64,000 nt of DNA from Nageia nagi (Eukaryota > Pinophyta). The position numbers and the translations under genes were made by a program. Shown piece by piece: positions 35,641-47,329 of this stretch. The notes beneath the pieces are model-generated. The model saw nothing but the letters and a program-made list of their open reading frames with translations, did no database searches and had not been told where the DNA came from. The stretch spans positions 66,464,001 to 66,528,000 of the forward strand of contig JBITNC010000001.1 in the NCBI GenBank assembly GCA_050084985.1. The letters run 5' to 3'. The stretch's first letter is position 1. Every line of letters begins with the position of its first letter.

Positions 35641-36365
35641 TAGTGAAGTTCAAATCTTCTTCAAGATAGCCTGCACAAACCACAACATTCAATTTACAAA
35701 CATCAAGTAAACATATGCACACACCCAATTTAGGGTTTATGGATATTTTAATAGTGAAGTTCTAATCTCCCTCAATATAGCCTACATGAACCATAACATT
35801 TGATTTACAAGCACCAAGTAGACATATGCACACACCCAATTCAAGATTTATGGGTAGTTTGGTAGTAAAGTTCTAAGCTCTCTCATATAACCTACATAAA
35901 CCACAACATTTGAGTTACAAGCTCCAAGTAGACATATGCACACACTTAATTCAGGGTTTATGGGTAATTTGGTAGTGAAGTTAAAAGCTCCCTCAATATA
36001 GCCAACATGAACCATAACATTCCATTTACATGCTCTAAGTACACACATGCATACACCCACTTCAAGGTTTATGGGTATTTTGTAAGTGAAGTTTAAAGCT
36101 CCATCAAGATAGCTTGCATGAACCATAACATTCAATTTACATGCACCAAGTACACATATTAACACACCCATTTTAGGGTTTATGGGCATTTTAGCAACAA
36201 AGTTCAAATATCGATCAATATAGTCTACACAAACCATAACATTTTATTTACATGCACCAAGTACACACATGCACACACCCATTTTAGGGTTTATAGGTAT
36301 TTTGGTAGTGAATTTCAAAGCTCCCTCAAGATAGCCCGCATGAACAAGAACGTTAAAAATGCATG
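35641..36365 (-). repeat. 111-bp (37-codon) tandem array derived from a PPR gene, about 6.5 copies
   Basis: Units repeat at about 111-bp steps; the landmark ACAYATGCACACACCCA starts near 35711, 35822, 35932, 36043, 36152 and 36265. On the minus strand each unit reads like GYIEGAFNFTTKLPINP, then VCICLLGACNSNV, the wording of a plant PPR repeat. About 3.5 units remain open (36237-35848). PPR motifs are normally about 35 residues, so a 37-codon unit spans one motif plus joins. No start, transit peptide or C-terminal domain is present. It is a derived repeat rather than a gene. Confidence 0.8.
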
Positions 36366-38331
36366 TATAATGAATAATCCGATGATTGCAAGATATGCAA
36401 AAAATGAAAGATTGTAGAGACTTTTAAGCAAATGCATTTGTTAGGTGTAAAATTGGTTACATGATCAAATAGAGACTTTAAGTATAAAAATCCAATCCAA
36501 AATTGGTAAGTTGGTGAAAACATGTTTGTAATACTTTAAAAATATTCAACCCTAAAAATATAAATCCTATGTTGTCTTACCTCCACTATAAAGATCATGA
36601 ATTAGAATGGAAATCAATATCAAAATGAAAAAAACAAAGTCCACCCAATAAAATAAAATTCACAACAATATGGTAGCCAATATCTTGAACATAACAATAG
36701 TACCATTAAAATTTCAAAAAATAAATTACAAAGGAAAGCATCATTTAAGTAAATAATTCATTATTCCCAATACATACACCAACAATCATATTCCTTGTTA
36801 CTAAGAAGGCAACAAATTTTCTATTATCAAGTTGACAATAGATTCCTTTTGGCAAAAAATTTCTTGTTGTAGCTAGGGTTCAAGCCTTTCCATGGCTACC
36901 ACAAAGCATCACACCATGCAGGAGGAAGACTTAAATATTTAATTACTTATAAGGAATGGTATTATTTTAAGGAATAGAGGATGTATTTGAGAACGAAGGC
37001 ATTCACTACAAATCCATAAACTATGAGAAATTTGATATATAATGTAGTTTTGTTCCCTTATTTTATCCTCTTTTTGCTAACAAAATGAATTGTTATTATT
37101 ATTACATATTTTGTATGGCACATTGAGTAATTATTTGTATGGGAACTCTCTCTCCTTTATGGATAAATATCTATAATTATTTTTGATATTTCCAAGTTGA
37201 AAATAGTCAATGAATTAACTAAAAATGTTACCTAAACCATAGCATGATAATCTTGGTTGTTGTTCTCAATATTGAATTTGTTTTATAGGCTTAATATCTT
37301 AAAACTTTTGGCCATACTTTAGATTTTATTGATTCAATTTATAGATAAAATAAATATTATGTAATTGGTAAAAAAATAAAGTTGTGGATTGAGGGAAAAC
37401 TAAATCCTAAGATTAACTTGCCTTCCATATTATGATTTGGATACTTATAGATGGAGTTGTGCTAAGAAATTGGTAACAAAAGAGGTGATATGCTTACCAA
37501 TTTAATGTTTTATGCTTTCGTATATTTCAACTTTGTATTTTTAAAACCTCAACTAGAATACAATATTAACACTATAATGGTGTAACTTCCTTTGAATCCT
37601 ATTATATTTGAGTATAGCATTGGGTAAGAGGGTTTAAATGGGTGTTTGAGTAAACTTGTAGGCTTGAAGCAAAAATAGTAAAAATGCTCCTTTAGTGTAT
37701 GGAAATATCCCTTGCATGAATTTTACTTACCATTTTATGGTACAAGAAAATGGTATGTGTTTGTAAATTTGAGCATTTATTATCATGGGAAAGAATTGTT
37801 AAATGGTTAATATATATTTTTCCAAGACAAATAGAGACAATTATATAAAACTTATGAGATGAATTATTTTATGTATAAAGTAATTATTATTATAATTATG
37901 TTATTTGCATATAAGGGAATGAAATAGTTCATAACTTTACTATATTGCAACAAAAAAATTAGGAGTATGATTTAACATATGATATGATGATATACATACA
38001 TTATAATATTTGGGCTATGCAATTTACATTTGGTTATGGTAATATCATTTGTGCATTGTAGCTTTTGGATTAATTTTATCAATCAAATTTAATTTAAATG
38101 CTTATGAGTTACTTTATTTAATTTTTTTCAAGTTATTCATCAATCTAAACTACTAGTTTTTTTATTATGTACTCATTAGATATAGAGATGGTAATCATAA
38201 TTGATGTATTTGCATTAAACATAGTACCAAATATCCAAGAATTGGCTACCATTTATTGATTTTTCCATAAAGTGTTGTACACTATTGTGATTATGTAGTA
38301 TACAAGAAGATAGAAGCATAATGATTGCAAG
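36366..38331. other. AT-rich sequence without a recognised gene
   Basis: Contains at 36480-36530 a copy of the sequence family also seen near 20470-20530 (AATCCAA...GGTAAGTTGG). Nothing else could be supported on either strand. Confidence 0.35.
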
Positions 38332-38781
38332 TGTTGGGGTTTCATGGAGGATAATAATAAGAAGATAATTTCCTCGAAGAGTATGAGGGAAAGGCTTAGC
38401 CTCTCCTTATATGGGAGGTATATAGACAACATCTTCCTAAAGGATTATGAAATAATATCCTCAAGGCCACATGTGAATGCAAAAGAGATATTGAACATAC
38501 CATGGAACTTAAAAACATGAGAGCTATTATGCCAACTCTCTATGGTAATGATGTAGAGGGATACATTCATCATTGAGAGGGAAGATTGATGGTAAAGTAA
38601 AGAATATCTAGCAATGATGTATAAATAAAGGAGCATGTTACAGGAGGAATGAGATCAGCTACAAGATGAAGTTGAGATATTAAGTATGATAGTGACATGA
38701 GCCAATACATGAAGCCAAAATACTGAGTGAATGATTGTTGAAATCAATAAACTCTATAATGTAATTATTGGTATGTGTGAT
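38332..38781 (+). repeat. Possible LTR of an unidentified element, interrupted by copia B
   Basis: Begins TGTTGGGGTTTCATGG. A TATAAATAAAGG box lies near 38619, and it ends with AATAAACTCTATAATGTAATTA and TTGGTATG, which resembles a decayed primer site. No coding region or partner LTR is seen. Copia B begins at 38782. Confidence 0.3.
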
Positions 38782-39319
38782 TGATAAATTCAAATATATT
38801 CAAATAAACTAAATTGGAGCTATGATACAATAATAGTAAAGTGGAATTGAATAGGAACAACTAAATTAATATAGAAGATAAGATTACAAAATATGAACTT
38901 CAATGTTGAAGCTTCATTAACTCTTCAATGGTGAGAGTTGTAGTAAAATGGAAACAACAGTAATACACTAACAAGCTAGAATCAAACTAAACTAGATTAC
39001 TAGTATTCTAACCTAGTACTGATATCAAGAAAGATTACACATATCATATATTCCAAGGTGAGCTAGAAAAATAAATAAAATGTATAAGAAAGCCAAAAAA
39101 ACATGTCAAGATTGAGAAGTTATGTTGCATTGCCAATATGGGCCTAACCAGTAGGGTGTAGATCGTTTGGATAGGTCTAACTGATGGGATGAGGGTCAGT
39201 TGGCATATTTGAGGGCCAATTATTAGAGGACTAGCTGGCTAGCCAGTTTGTAGGGTACCAGTTGGTTAGTGAAATCAAAAGATAAGTGAATTGCTTTAGG
39301 ATATGAGTTGAGTTTCCCA
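38782..39319 (-). repeat. 3' LTR of copia B
   Basis: 538 bp, aligning by eye with 57005-57534 from TGATAAATTC to the GATATGAGTTGA end. Shared landmarks are AACTAAACTAGATTACTAG and AGAAAGATTACACAT. In this copy the minus-strand start reads TGGGAAACTC. Confidence 0.92.
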
Positions 39320-39334
39320 TATTCTCCCCCTTGA
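39320..39334 (-). promoter_or_regulatory. Polypurine tract of copia B
   Basis: The minus strand reads CAAGGGGGAGAATA directly before the 3' LTR. AAGGGGGAGA is a standard copia purine tract. Confidence 0.85.
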
Positions 39335-39499
39335 TGCAAAGAGGGATCACCATGGAGTCTCTAATCATCATATATTGAGCCTTGACAACATCTTTTATGA
39401 AGATATCAACCAAATTGATATTAATGTTACAATAGTGAAGCTCAGTCTATTTCTTCTCCACCATGTCATGGACGAATTGATACTTTAATTGAAAGTGCT

Positions 39500-41362
39500 T
39501 TGCCCTATTATGGTGGATGGGATTATGTGCCAACTAAATGGCACTATAATTGTCACATTCAAGTATTATTGGTTCATGTTATTTCTCACCAATCTATTCA
39601 AGTAACTTCCTCAACCATAATGCTTGAGCATTAGCTGCTGTAAGAGCATTATACTCATCTTTACAAGAGGAAAGTGCTACTATAGATTTATTCTTGGAGC
39701 TCCATGCAATCAAACCTAAAGTAAGTGAGAAACATTATCTAGAAGTTGAATTCCTATCATAAAGATTACTGCCCCAGTCACTATCACTAAAACCAACAAG
39801 TTCCATCTTCTTCACATGAGAATAATATAGACCATAATTAATGGTGCCTTTAACATATCTCAAAATATGTTTTGCAATCTTCATATGCAAAATGAAAGAA
39901 TCATTCATATATCTAGACATCATTAAGATAACAAATTAAATATATAGCCTAGTATCACAAAGAAATATTAAAATACCTATAATGCTCCTAAATTCCATTA
40001 CATTTATTTTTGAAGCACCATCATCTTTGCAAAGAAACTCTCCATGAGCTATAGGATTTAAAATAATAGTACAATTATCCATGCCATATTTGGTGAGCAT
40101 GTATCTTATACACTTTATTTAGTAAATAAAAATCTATTCTTGATATTGGTGGACCTCTATGTCAAGAAAATATCTCGTAAGGCTTAGATCCTTCATATCA
40201 AACTCATGCAACAAATCAATTTTGAATTTATCATTCATGATAGAATCACTTCCCATATAAATCAAATCATCAACATAAAGAGAAATAAGTAAAACTTGAT
40301 TATCTTCTCTCTTGATATAGAGTGTTGGCTCATATATACTCCTAATAAACCCAAACCGTTGGAAGTATCCATCAATCTGGGTGTATTAAGCTCTTGGAGC
40401 TTGCTTGAGACCATACAAGGCCTTCTTGAGCTTGTAAATATGCTACTCTTTACCTTGCACTTGAAATCATTGAGCTTGTTGCACATAAACCTCCTCATAA
40501 AAAATAACCATTTAAGAATGCACTCTTTACATCCATGTGATGTAAACTCTAATGCTTTTGGAAAGCTAATGAAAGAAGCATTCTTACTATTTCTTATCTT
40601 ACAATTGGTGCAAAAGTCTCCTCAAAATACACACCATATTTTTGTGTGAACCCTTTGGAAACCAATATTTTTTTATATCATTCAATTGTTCCATCACTGT
40701 TATATTTAGTTTTGTAGACTCACTTGGAGCCTACACATCTCTTTCCTTTGGGAAACTCACAAAGTTCTAAATTATCATTCTTTTCAATTGAGTGAAGCTC
40801 TTCTTGCATGGCCTTCAACTACACATTTTTGGTGAAAGACTACTCATAAAAATATGGATCAAAATAAGAAAAAACAACATTTTGGGATACACAAAATGCA
40901 TAATTAACCATTTCTCCCTTTGGATCTTCTTCTATTTTCATATCGCTAAATTTCTTCACAATTTTTTCCATTTAATGAAATTGACTTCTAGTAAGTCTTT
41001 GATGAAAGTTTGGATCTAAAACTTGAGAAGGAGGATGGTTTTGAAAATAATTTTTACCTCTTTTTATCTTCATCACTTATTGAATTACATTGGGAGAGCC
41101 ACCACTTGAAGGAGAAGTAGGAGTGGATTTGGAGCTATTGGAGGGATTTCATGGAGGAATTAGAGGTACCACTTAAAGATTTGCAAGAGAATTTGATCTC
41201 TTAGGCTACACATTCTTCAAATTTGAAGTATTTTCATACTTGGGAACTTTTCATCCAATATCCATAATGCATTTTTGCTACTATCCATAGATATTCTCCT
41301 CCTCAAAAATGACATCCCTTGACACAATAATTTTCATATTTTTTGGATTGTAAAGCCTGTAT
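39500..41362 (-). pseudogene. RT, RNase H and integrase-RT linker of copia B (broken)
   Basis: The linker ends at the A1 insertion with YRLYNPKNMKI and SRDVIFEEENI (41360-41285). RT pieces follow with many stops; the catalytic box LYVDDLIYMGSDSI is at about 40290-40245. RNase H has ILRYVKGTINYGLYY, LVGFSDSDWGSN (39923-39735) and then a CKDEYNALTAANAQALW-like stretch near 39660. The wording is typical of copia. Confidence 0.85.
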
Positions 41363-41876
41363 TGTTGGAATGTATAATGCATTATTATAAAGGTATCAAA
41401 TGATACCCTTAAGTATTAGTGAACTTACATAGAATATTATTAGAAAACATTTACAATAATGCATTATACATTCCCTTAAGTATTTATGTGAATTTGATAA
41501 TGTTACTTGTCCTACACTCTATATCATGAGCATGCCCCTTGGGTAAAAGGATGTGCATGTCATGTTATTATACATTGGATAAAAGGGTGATCCAAAGAGG
41601 GGTTTTGGAATTTATATAGAAGTCTCCCTCTTTGTGATCACACACTAGTTTGTGGAGTAAAGTTGTGCTAGAGGATAGTTTTTAGGAGTTGAGATTAGAA
41701 GGATTGTAAGAGAGTTGTATTTGTGATTGAAGTAAAGATCTAGTTAGTGGATGTACTCCTAGTTGGAGGAACCACTTATATCTTGTGTTATCTTTATGAG
41801 TTTGTTATATGTGTATTGTAAGCTTTCAAGAGATCTTGGTTGTTTAGGAATCATGTTGTTAGTGTTAGTTCCTCCA
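41363..41876 (+). repeat. 5' LTR of copia A1, with an inverted terminal segment
   Basis: 514 bp, TGTTGGAATG to TCCTCCA. The first 112 bp form an inverted repeat: 20-bp perfect arms at 41367-41386 and 41455-41474. The segment between the arms is in the opposite orientation to the same segment in copy A2. From 41475 on the LTR follows the other family members, with a TTTATATAG box near 41610. Confidence 0.88.
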
Positions 41877-41878
41877 AA

Positions 41879-41891
41879 TTGGTATCAAAGC
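41879..41891 (+). promoter_or_regulatory. Primer binding site of copia A1
   Basis: TTGGTATCAAAGC just after the LTR, identical to the A2 site. Confidence 0.85.
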
Positions 41892-41987
41892 ACCTTGAAG
41901 GCTCCTCTTCACATCCTTTATGTGGAAGCTCTTCTTCAACATCTTGGTGATCCTTCTTCATTTTTCATCTTACACTCCATTAGTGAG

Positions 41988-44900
41988 GTAAAACTAAGAG
42001 AAGCTATAAATCCTCCTCCTTTGGTTATCTTATGGATTATTCGACTAACATACTTTTATGTTATGGTAGTCCTTGTTTATGACAAAATTTGCTTAAAATA
42101 GCAATATTTTTGTTGTATTTTTTTATACTAACATGTATTATTGTTAGTTGCAACTTTTAAGAGTGCCTATTGCTATAGTTTGGATATCCTTAATTTTTTT
42201 AAGGTCTTATTATGTATATCAAAATTTGAGTAAAAATATACCACATTTTTTTCCTTCAAAAATTATATGCAATTTTTTTTCTTTATATAGTTTTTCCTAC
42301 CTATTTCTCTCATCAAAATGGTTATGTTCAAACTATTTTGATACTAACTCAAAAAAAATGAATGAAAATATCTATTTCAATAAAAAAAGGAGAGCAGGTT
42401 TATATATAAAAATTATACTTTTAGATAAGTCTATATAAGCCTATTCCCTTTAGAAGTTTTTTTCCTGGTATTAATTTTTTTTTTTTTACAAATGTCCTTG
42501 CAACTTGGATCGATAATATTTTTTATCAATATTTTGTTTGTTTGAGGAAGGGAGGACCACCAGTTGTTGGTTGGGCACTTCACTCCTATCCCCTCTTTCT
42601 CTCTTCTCTCTATTGGGGCTCTTGCATGACCTCATGTGCTGAGCTGGCTTGGCCGATGCATTACTTTATTATTCAAAGTTATCTTAGAAATAAAATTTTT
42701 TCATCGCTAGCATCAACCATACTCATGCCTATCACTTATCATCCTCTTGGTCAATGCCTCTTCCCTTCATTTTGGTATCACATCATGGCCTCTTTCCTAT
42801 CACATCACAAACCTACCATGTTTATCTTCCACTACCATTATCATGTGCACAAAAATAAAAAAAGAGTAGAGGGTTACATAGTAGTTGGGTGGTGTAGGTA
42901 TCTTATAATGCTACTTGATGAGGTGGCTCAAAACCTATGGCCCTTTCCTCATGGGTCCTTCATGACCCCTACTTGTCAGGTGTCTCATGGCCCTTACTCA
43001 TCATAAGGACTCGCTTGTCGCTAGGACACAAAAACATGGCATGCCCTTTGCTCAAGTATCCTTACCTAACCTCTTGCCTCATGGATCATCAACTAACCAT
43101 AACCACCTCTTTTGTTTGTGGCTCCCTACCATCACACCACCCTTGCAACATCCCTCTCCATCTAGTCGTAGTCCTTCTTCATGTGGCCAGTATTGCCACC
43201 CAACTCCTTTTTCTCTCTTTTTCTCTTACTTATCTATTTTTTTTTCTCTTGGAAAGTAAAAGGGGGGAAGTTCATTTTTTTAATACACTTGTATGGATGC
43301 TTGCACTTTGATCTAAGTCTCCACAGAGTAGTAATGACTTTCTTTAACTTTCTAAGTAGCATGGAGTATAGGCATTCTTGTTGCATTAACTACATTGCAC
43401 TTTTTACTATATTTAAGTAGAGTTAAGAATCAAGTAAATGATGTCTTATTAAATACTTCCCTTATGCATTTGGAGAAAATCATGACTATAGAACTTTTTT
43501 AAGAGAAAGGGATTTTTTTATTTCAATCCCTTTATTATTATTTCAATAGTAAATTTGTTTTTTAAATTACTTTTACCTTTTGAAATTACATTTTTTAAGC
43601 ATTATGGAGGAAGTATTTTATGACAAGAAATTTTTTCTTGCAATTTATAGAATATTAAAAACAAGGTAAATTTTATTTAAATTGCAAAATAGCCTCCAAT
43701 TACTTGGCATTTTTTTTCCTTTGTTAAAATTTCTAAGGTTAAACTAACATGCTCATTCAAGTATTTATTGAAGGGATCAATTTTTAAGTAAAAAGAGAGG
43801 GAAATATTTTTAATTTTTACATAAACTTTTAGATCCTTTATGCTTAGAATGCAGTTTTTAGAAACTTCTATTCCTTTTTAAAAGTTATGAAATTAATGTA
43901 TGCTAAGTATTTATTTCTTGAAAACTTTATGGATATTTTACTTAGTGGGAATGACGCATGCTTACTACTTAAATTTTCATAATGCATGCATAAGATTAGT
44001 ACTTATGCTTAGTACTTAAATTAATACTTTCTTAGAAATTAATTTTTGGTGATAAATGCTTAAGGAATTAAAATTTAAGATAGATGCTTAAGTTTTTTAA
44101 GTCAAAATAATGCATGCTTAAAATCTTAAGTTATGATGTAATCTACTTCTTATATAAGAATGAACTTTTGCAAAACTAAGAATGATGTAAAGGTATCCTT
44201 TAGGGGTTGGTAAACAAAACCCGTTGGACACTTAGGTTTCAATTTTTTAATGGATGATGTTTTATTTATGCTCTTTACTTCATATTTCATCTTTTTCTTT
44301 ATTAGCTTATGTAAACAAAAATGTAAACATTAATATGAGTAACCCCTTAAAATGAACACACTTGCATGTACATTCTGTAACATGACTTATTTGGGGAGCC
44401 ATGAGGTGAGGACAGGTGGACTGGAGCCTTTAAGTTTGATGATGCAAATGGTAAAAATTTTGTACTTCTCAATTGCCCCTAAGTCCTCTGTTGGTTTGGA
44501 CATAACTCTAATAGGTGGATAGGCATGTGTGTAGTGATACCACATGTTGCACATCCATTTAGGGATTATCCTGATAACCTAGGAGGATAAATTGAAACCT
44601 AATCAAGATTAATAATTTGGCCGATCCAATAAATGTTATAACCTTGGAAAATAGTATGTACTTCTCCTTGTGAGAGTATAAAATTGACTAAGGTGAATTG
44701 GTTGAGGATTGGTAATAGTTGGGCTCCTCTTGTGTGGGTATCCAAGTGAAGGTTTAATTTTTAGAAAGAAAGCAAGCTTTAACAATGTCACTTTACATCT
44801 AAGGTTCTTGAGATGAGAAATGTATTTGGGTACATGGGTTATTATTTGAGTTGTAAAATATTTGCACTTGTGAATCAAATCAAGCATGTCTTTAGTGTTA

Positions 44901-44991
44901 AATGTAACATGTATTATTTACTTGGTTAAAATTTAACATTTAATATTATTTATTAAACCACATGCTTATTATTTTTCACATTCTTATGTAG
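41988..44991 (+). other. Predicted leader intron of copia A1 (3.0 kb)
   Basis: Donor TAGTGAG/GTAAAACT at 41987/41988; acceptor CACATTCTTATGTAG ending at 44991, with a T-rich tract before it and the gag ATG starting three bases later. The 5' part is AT-rich. The middle (about 42541-43260) is richer in GC and pyrimidines and holds overlapping open stretches (42542-43006, 42937-43311, 42987-43259) with no recognisable domain; I treat these as chance. The 3' 650 bp matches copy A2 in inverted orientation. Splicing is inferred from conservation of both junctions. Confidence 0.6.
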
Positions 44992-44994
44992 CAA

Positions 44995-45890
44995 ATGGAC
45001 CCAAACACATTCTCGATGGTTCCAACTTTGGGATTTGGGAACCATAAATGAGAGCTGAATTGTAGGCAAGGAAGCTTTGGTAAATAGTGAATGAGAACCT
45101 TGTACCACCTATAGATGAGAATGTATTAGAGGCTTACAATATAAAGAATGAGTTGATAATCTCTATGATTTACCATGCAGTTTTAAATGATGTGTTGTTG
45201 ATGATTTCCTCTTCAACCTCAGCAAAGGAAGCTTGGGATAAGTTTAAGCAAATATACCTTGGTTCAAACATTTCAAGAAGGTTTACCATTCTTCAAAAGT
45301 TGCTTCAATATTATCAAAGAGAAGATAAAAATGTAGCTATTTTCTTGAACAAAATCATTGACCTAAGGACCCAACTTGATGCTTGTGGGTGCAATTGGAT
45401 CAATAATGAGTTCATGGTCTTCATCATTCTTCAAAGCCTTTCTTCAAAGTTTGGAAACTTTGTGATAGTTATGAAAACATGGCTTGATAATGAAGAAGTA
45501 TTCTCCTTTAAAAACCTTTCAAGGCACCTATTGAAGCATGAAGAAACCTTTAACAATAAGGTGTTAATTTCTTCTCCTAAGGATAATAAAATTGCTCTTG
45601 AAGCAACCAAAACTCTTTTCAAGAAGTTCAACATCAAACGATATCTTATCCTTCTTCCTCCAAAAGGTTTGACAAAATAGGCAATGGCTACAATAGTAGT
45701 AGGAACAACAAAAATAATAACCACAGTAGCAAGAACAACAGTAACGACAACCATTTCAAGCAAAGAGATAGAAAATGCAAAGTAAACAATCCATATACTA
45801 AGGAGAAATTTGATGGTAATTGTAACTATTATGGCATTCAAGGTCATAAAGAAGTTGATTGCTACAAAAAAAAGGGAGAAATAGAACAAA
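44995..45890 (+). pseudogene. gag of copia A1 (broken)
   Basis: The ATG at 44995 is out of phase with the following text by one base; the gag frame then gives PKHILDGSNFGIWEP, two stops, and an open run at 45087-45680 with VPPIDENVLEAYNIKNE, AKEAWDKFKQIYLGSN and LDACGCNWINNEFM, a UBN2-type copia gag. A zinc knuckle near 45815-45870 reads CNYYGIQGHKEVDC, with Tyr in place of the second Cys. Copy A2 has the same protein on the minus strand. Confidence 0.88.
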
Positions 45891-45929
45891 GGAAATGGAA
45901 ATGTAAATAACTATAAAGAAAAGTATAAT

Positions 45930-46240
45930 ATTCATGCTAGTTTTGCTATGACACTTTACACCATGTCTCACTCTTTTTCATTTGATTGGATTGTTGACTC
46001 TAGTTGCACTAATCACATATGCTTTGAAAAGAAAAAGTTTGAGAACTTTCACAAGTATAGAAAAGATGTGGTTGTGATAGGTGATAACTTTCCCCTTGAA
46101 TTCAAAGGAATTAGGAGTGTGTTGATTCATAAAAAGGTTCTTGAAAATGTTCTCTATGTTCCTAAGCTAAGGATGAACCTTCTCTCGCTAATCCAACTTG
46201 CTAGAAAAGGGTACTCTTTTGAGTTCAATTCTCAATCCTA
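45930..46240 (+). pseudogene. Protease of copia A1 (active site altered)
   Basis: The open stretch from 45948 contains FDWIVDSSCTNHICFEKK. The copia active site is normally D-S-G; here the glycine is serine. The end, LENVLYVPKLRMNLLSLIQLARKG, is the standard link to the pre-integrase region. A stop follows at about 46240. Confidence 0.88.
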
Positions 46241-46329
46241 GTGCATTAAGAAAGGACTTGCCACTTTGGTTAAAGGATCTATGAAAGACAACCTCTACAT
46301 TATGGATCAAGTTCCATCAAGGATGTGTC

Positions 46330-47200
46330 TTGCTTCTAGTGTGTGTTCATCTTTGGTACCATCATTTAGAGCACCTTAATCATAAGAGTATTGAAGTCAT
46401 GAAAGACCAACAACTTGTGGAAGGTTTGCCTTTAATTTCTCCTTTGGTTGGTCTATGTGAGAAGTGCATTCTTAGCAAGATGTATAGATAAAATTTTGAA
46501 AAAGATAAGGCAACAAGAGCATCTCAACCTCTTCAACTTGTGCATTCAGATTTAATGGGTCCATTTCAAACTAAGTCACTTGGAGGAGCATCTTACATCT
46601 TGACCTTCATTGATGAATTTAGTAGGATGACCTTTTGGTATCTACTTGAGCACAAAGATTAAACCTTTGAGAGTTTTAAGGTTTTTCAATCCTTCATTGA
46701 ACATCAAACTAACCTTAAAATAAAAATGTTGAGATCAGATAATGGGGGAGAATATAATAGTAATGAGTTCAATTACTATTGTGCTAAGTATGGAATCAAG
46801 AGGTAGTTTATGATTACTTACACTCCTCAATAGAATGGTGTTGCTAAAAGGAAAAACAAAATAATTATGGAGATGGCTAGATGCATGTTGGGTAATCTTT
46901 CTAGTTTCTTGTGGGGTGAAGCTATGAGCACTGCTATTTACACCTTGAATAGATGTCCCATAAAATCCATTTAGGGTAAAAATTATTTTGAAGCATAGTT
47001 AGGAAGAAAACCTACCATTTCTTAGCTTAGGGTGTTTGGTTTTGAAGCATTCTCTTACATTATTTCTAAGCAAAAAAAAAAGTTGGATAAAAGAGCTAAA
47101 AAATGCATCTTTATGGGTTATGATAGTTAGCATAGAAGCTACAGATCTACTCTCCATCCTATAAAGCTATGTTTATTTCAAAGGATGTAAAGTTCAAAGA
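46330..47200 (+). pseudogene. Integrase of copia A1 (broken)
   Basis: A pre-integrase zinc region (HLNHKSIEV, LCEKCILSKMYR near 46375-46490) is followed by the core: LVHSDLMGPF, ASYILTFIDEFSRMTFW, LRSDNGGEYNSNEF, then NGVAKRKNK where the catalytic glutamate position reads Lys. MARCMLGNLSSFLWGEA and LNRCP follow. Several in-frame stops (such as TAG near 46830) are present. Confidence 0.88.
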
Positions 47201-47329
47201 ACTTTCTAAAGATTATACTTATAAAGAGGATGTTGATGATCTAGAGGTCTCTTCAGTTGCACCTAGCTAGTTAGATATTGATGTAGATAAGTCACCTCAG
47301 GAACAAAACTCCCTAACTCAAAGGGTAAC

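Noticed and set aside
42542-43311. Three overlapping open stretches (plus strand) that might be a gene
   Set aside because: They overlap in different frames, have low-complexity His/Ser/Leu/Phe composition and no domain, and lie in the predicted leader intron of copia A1.
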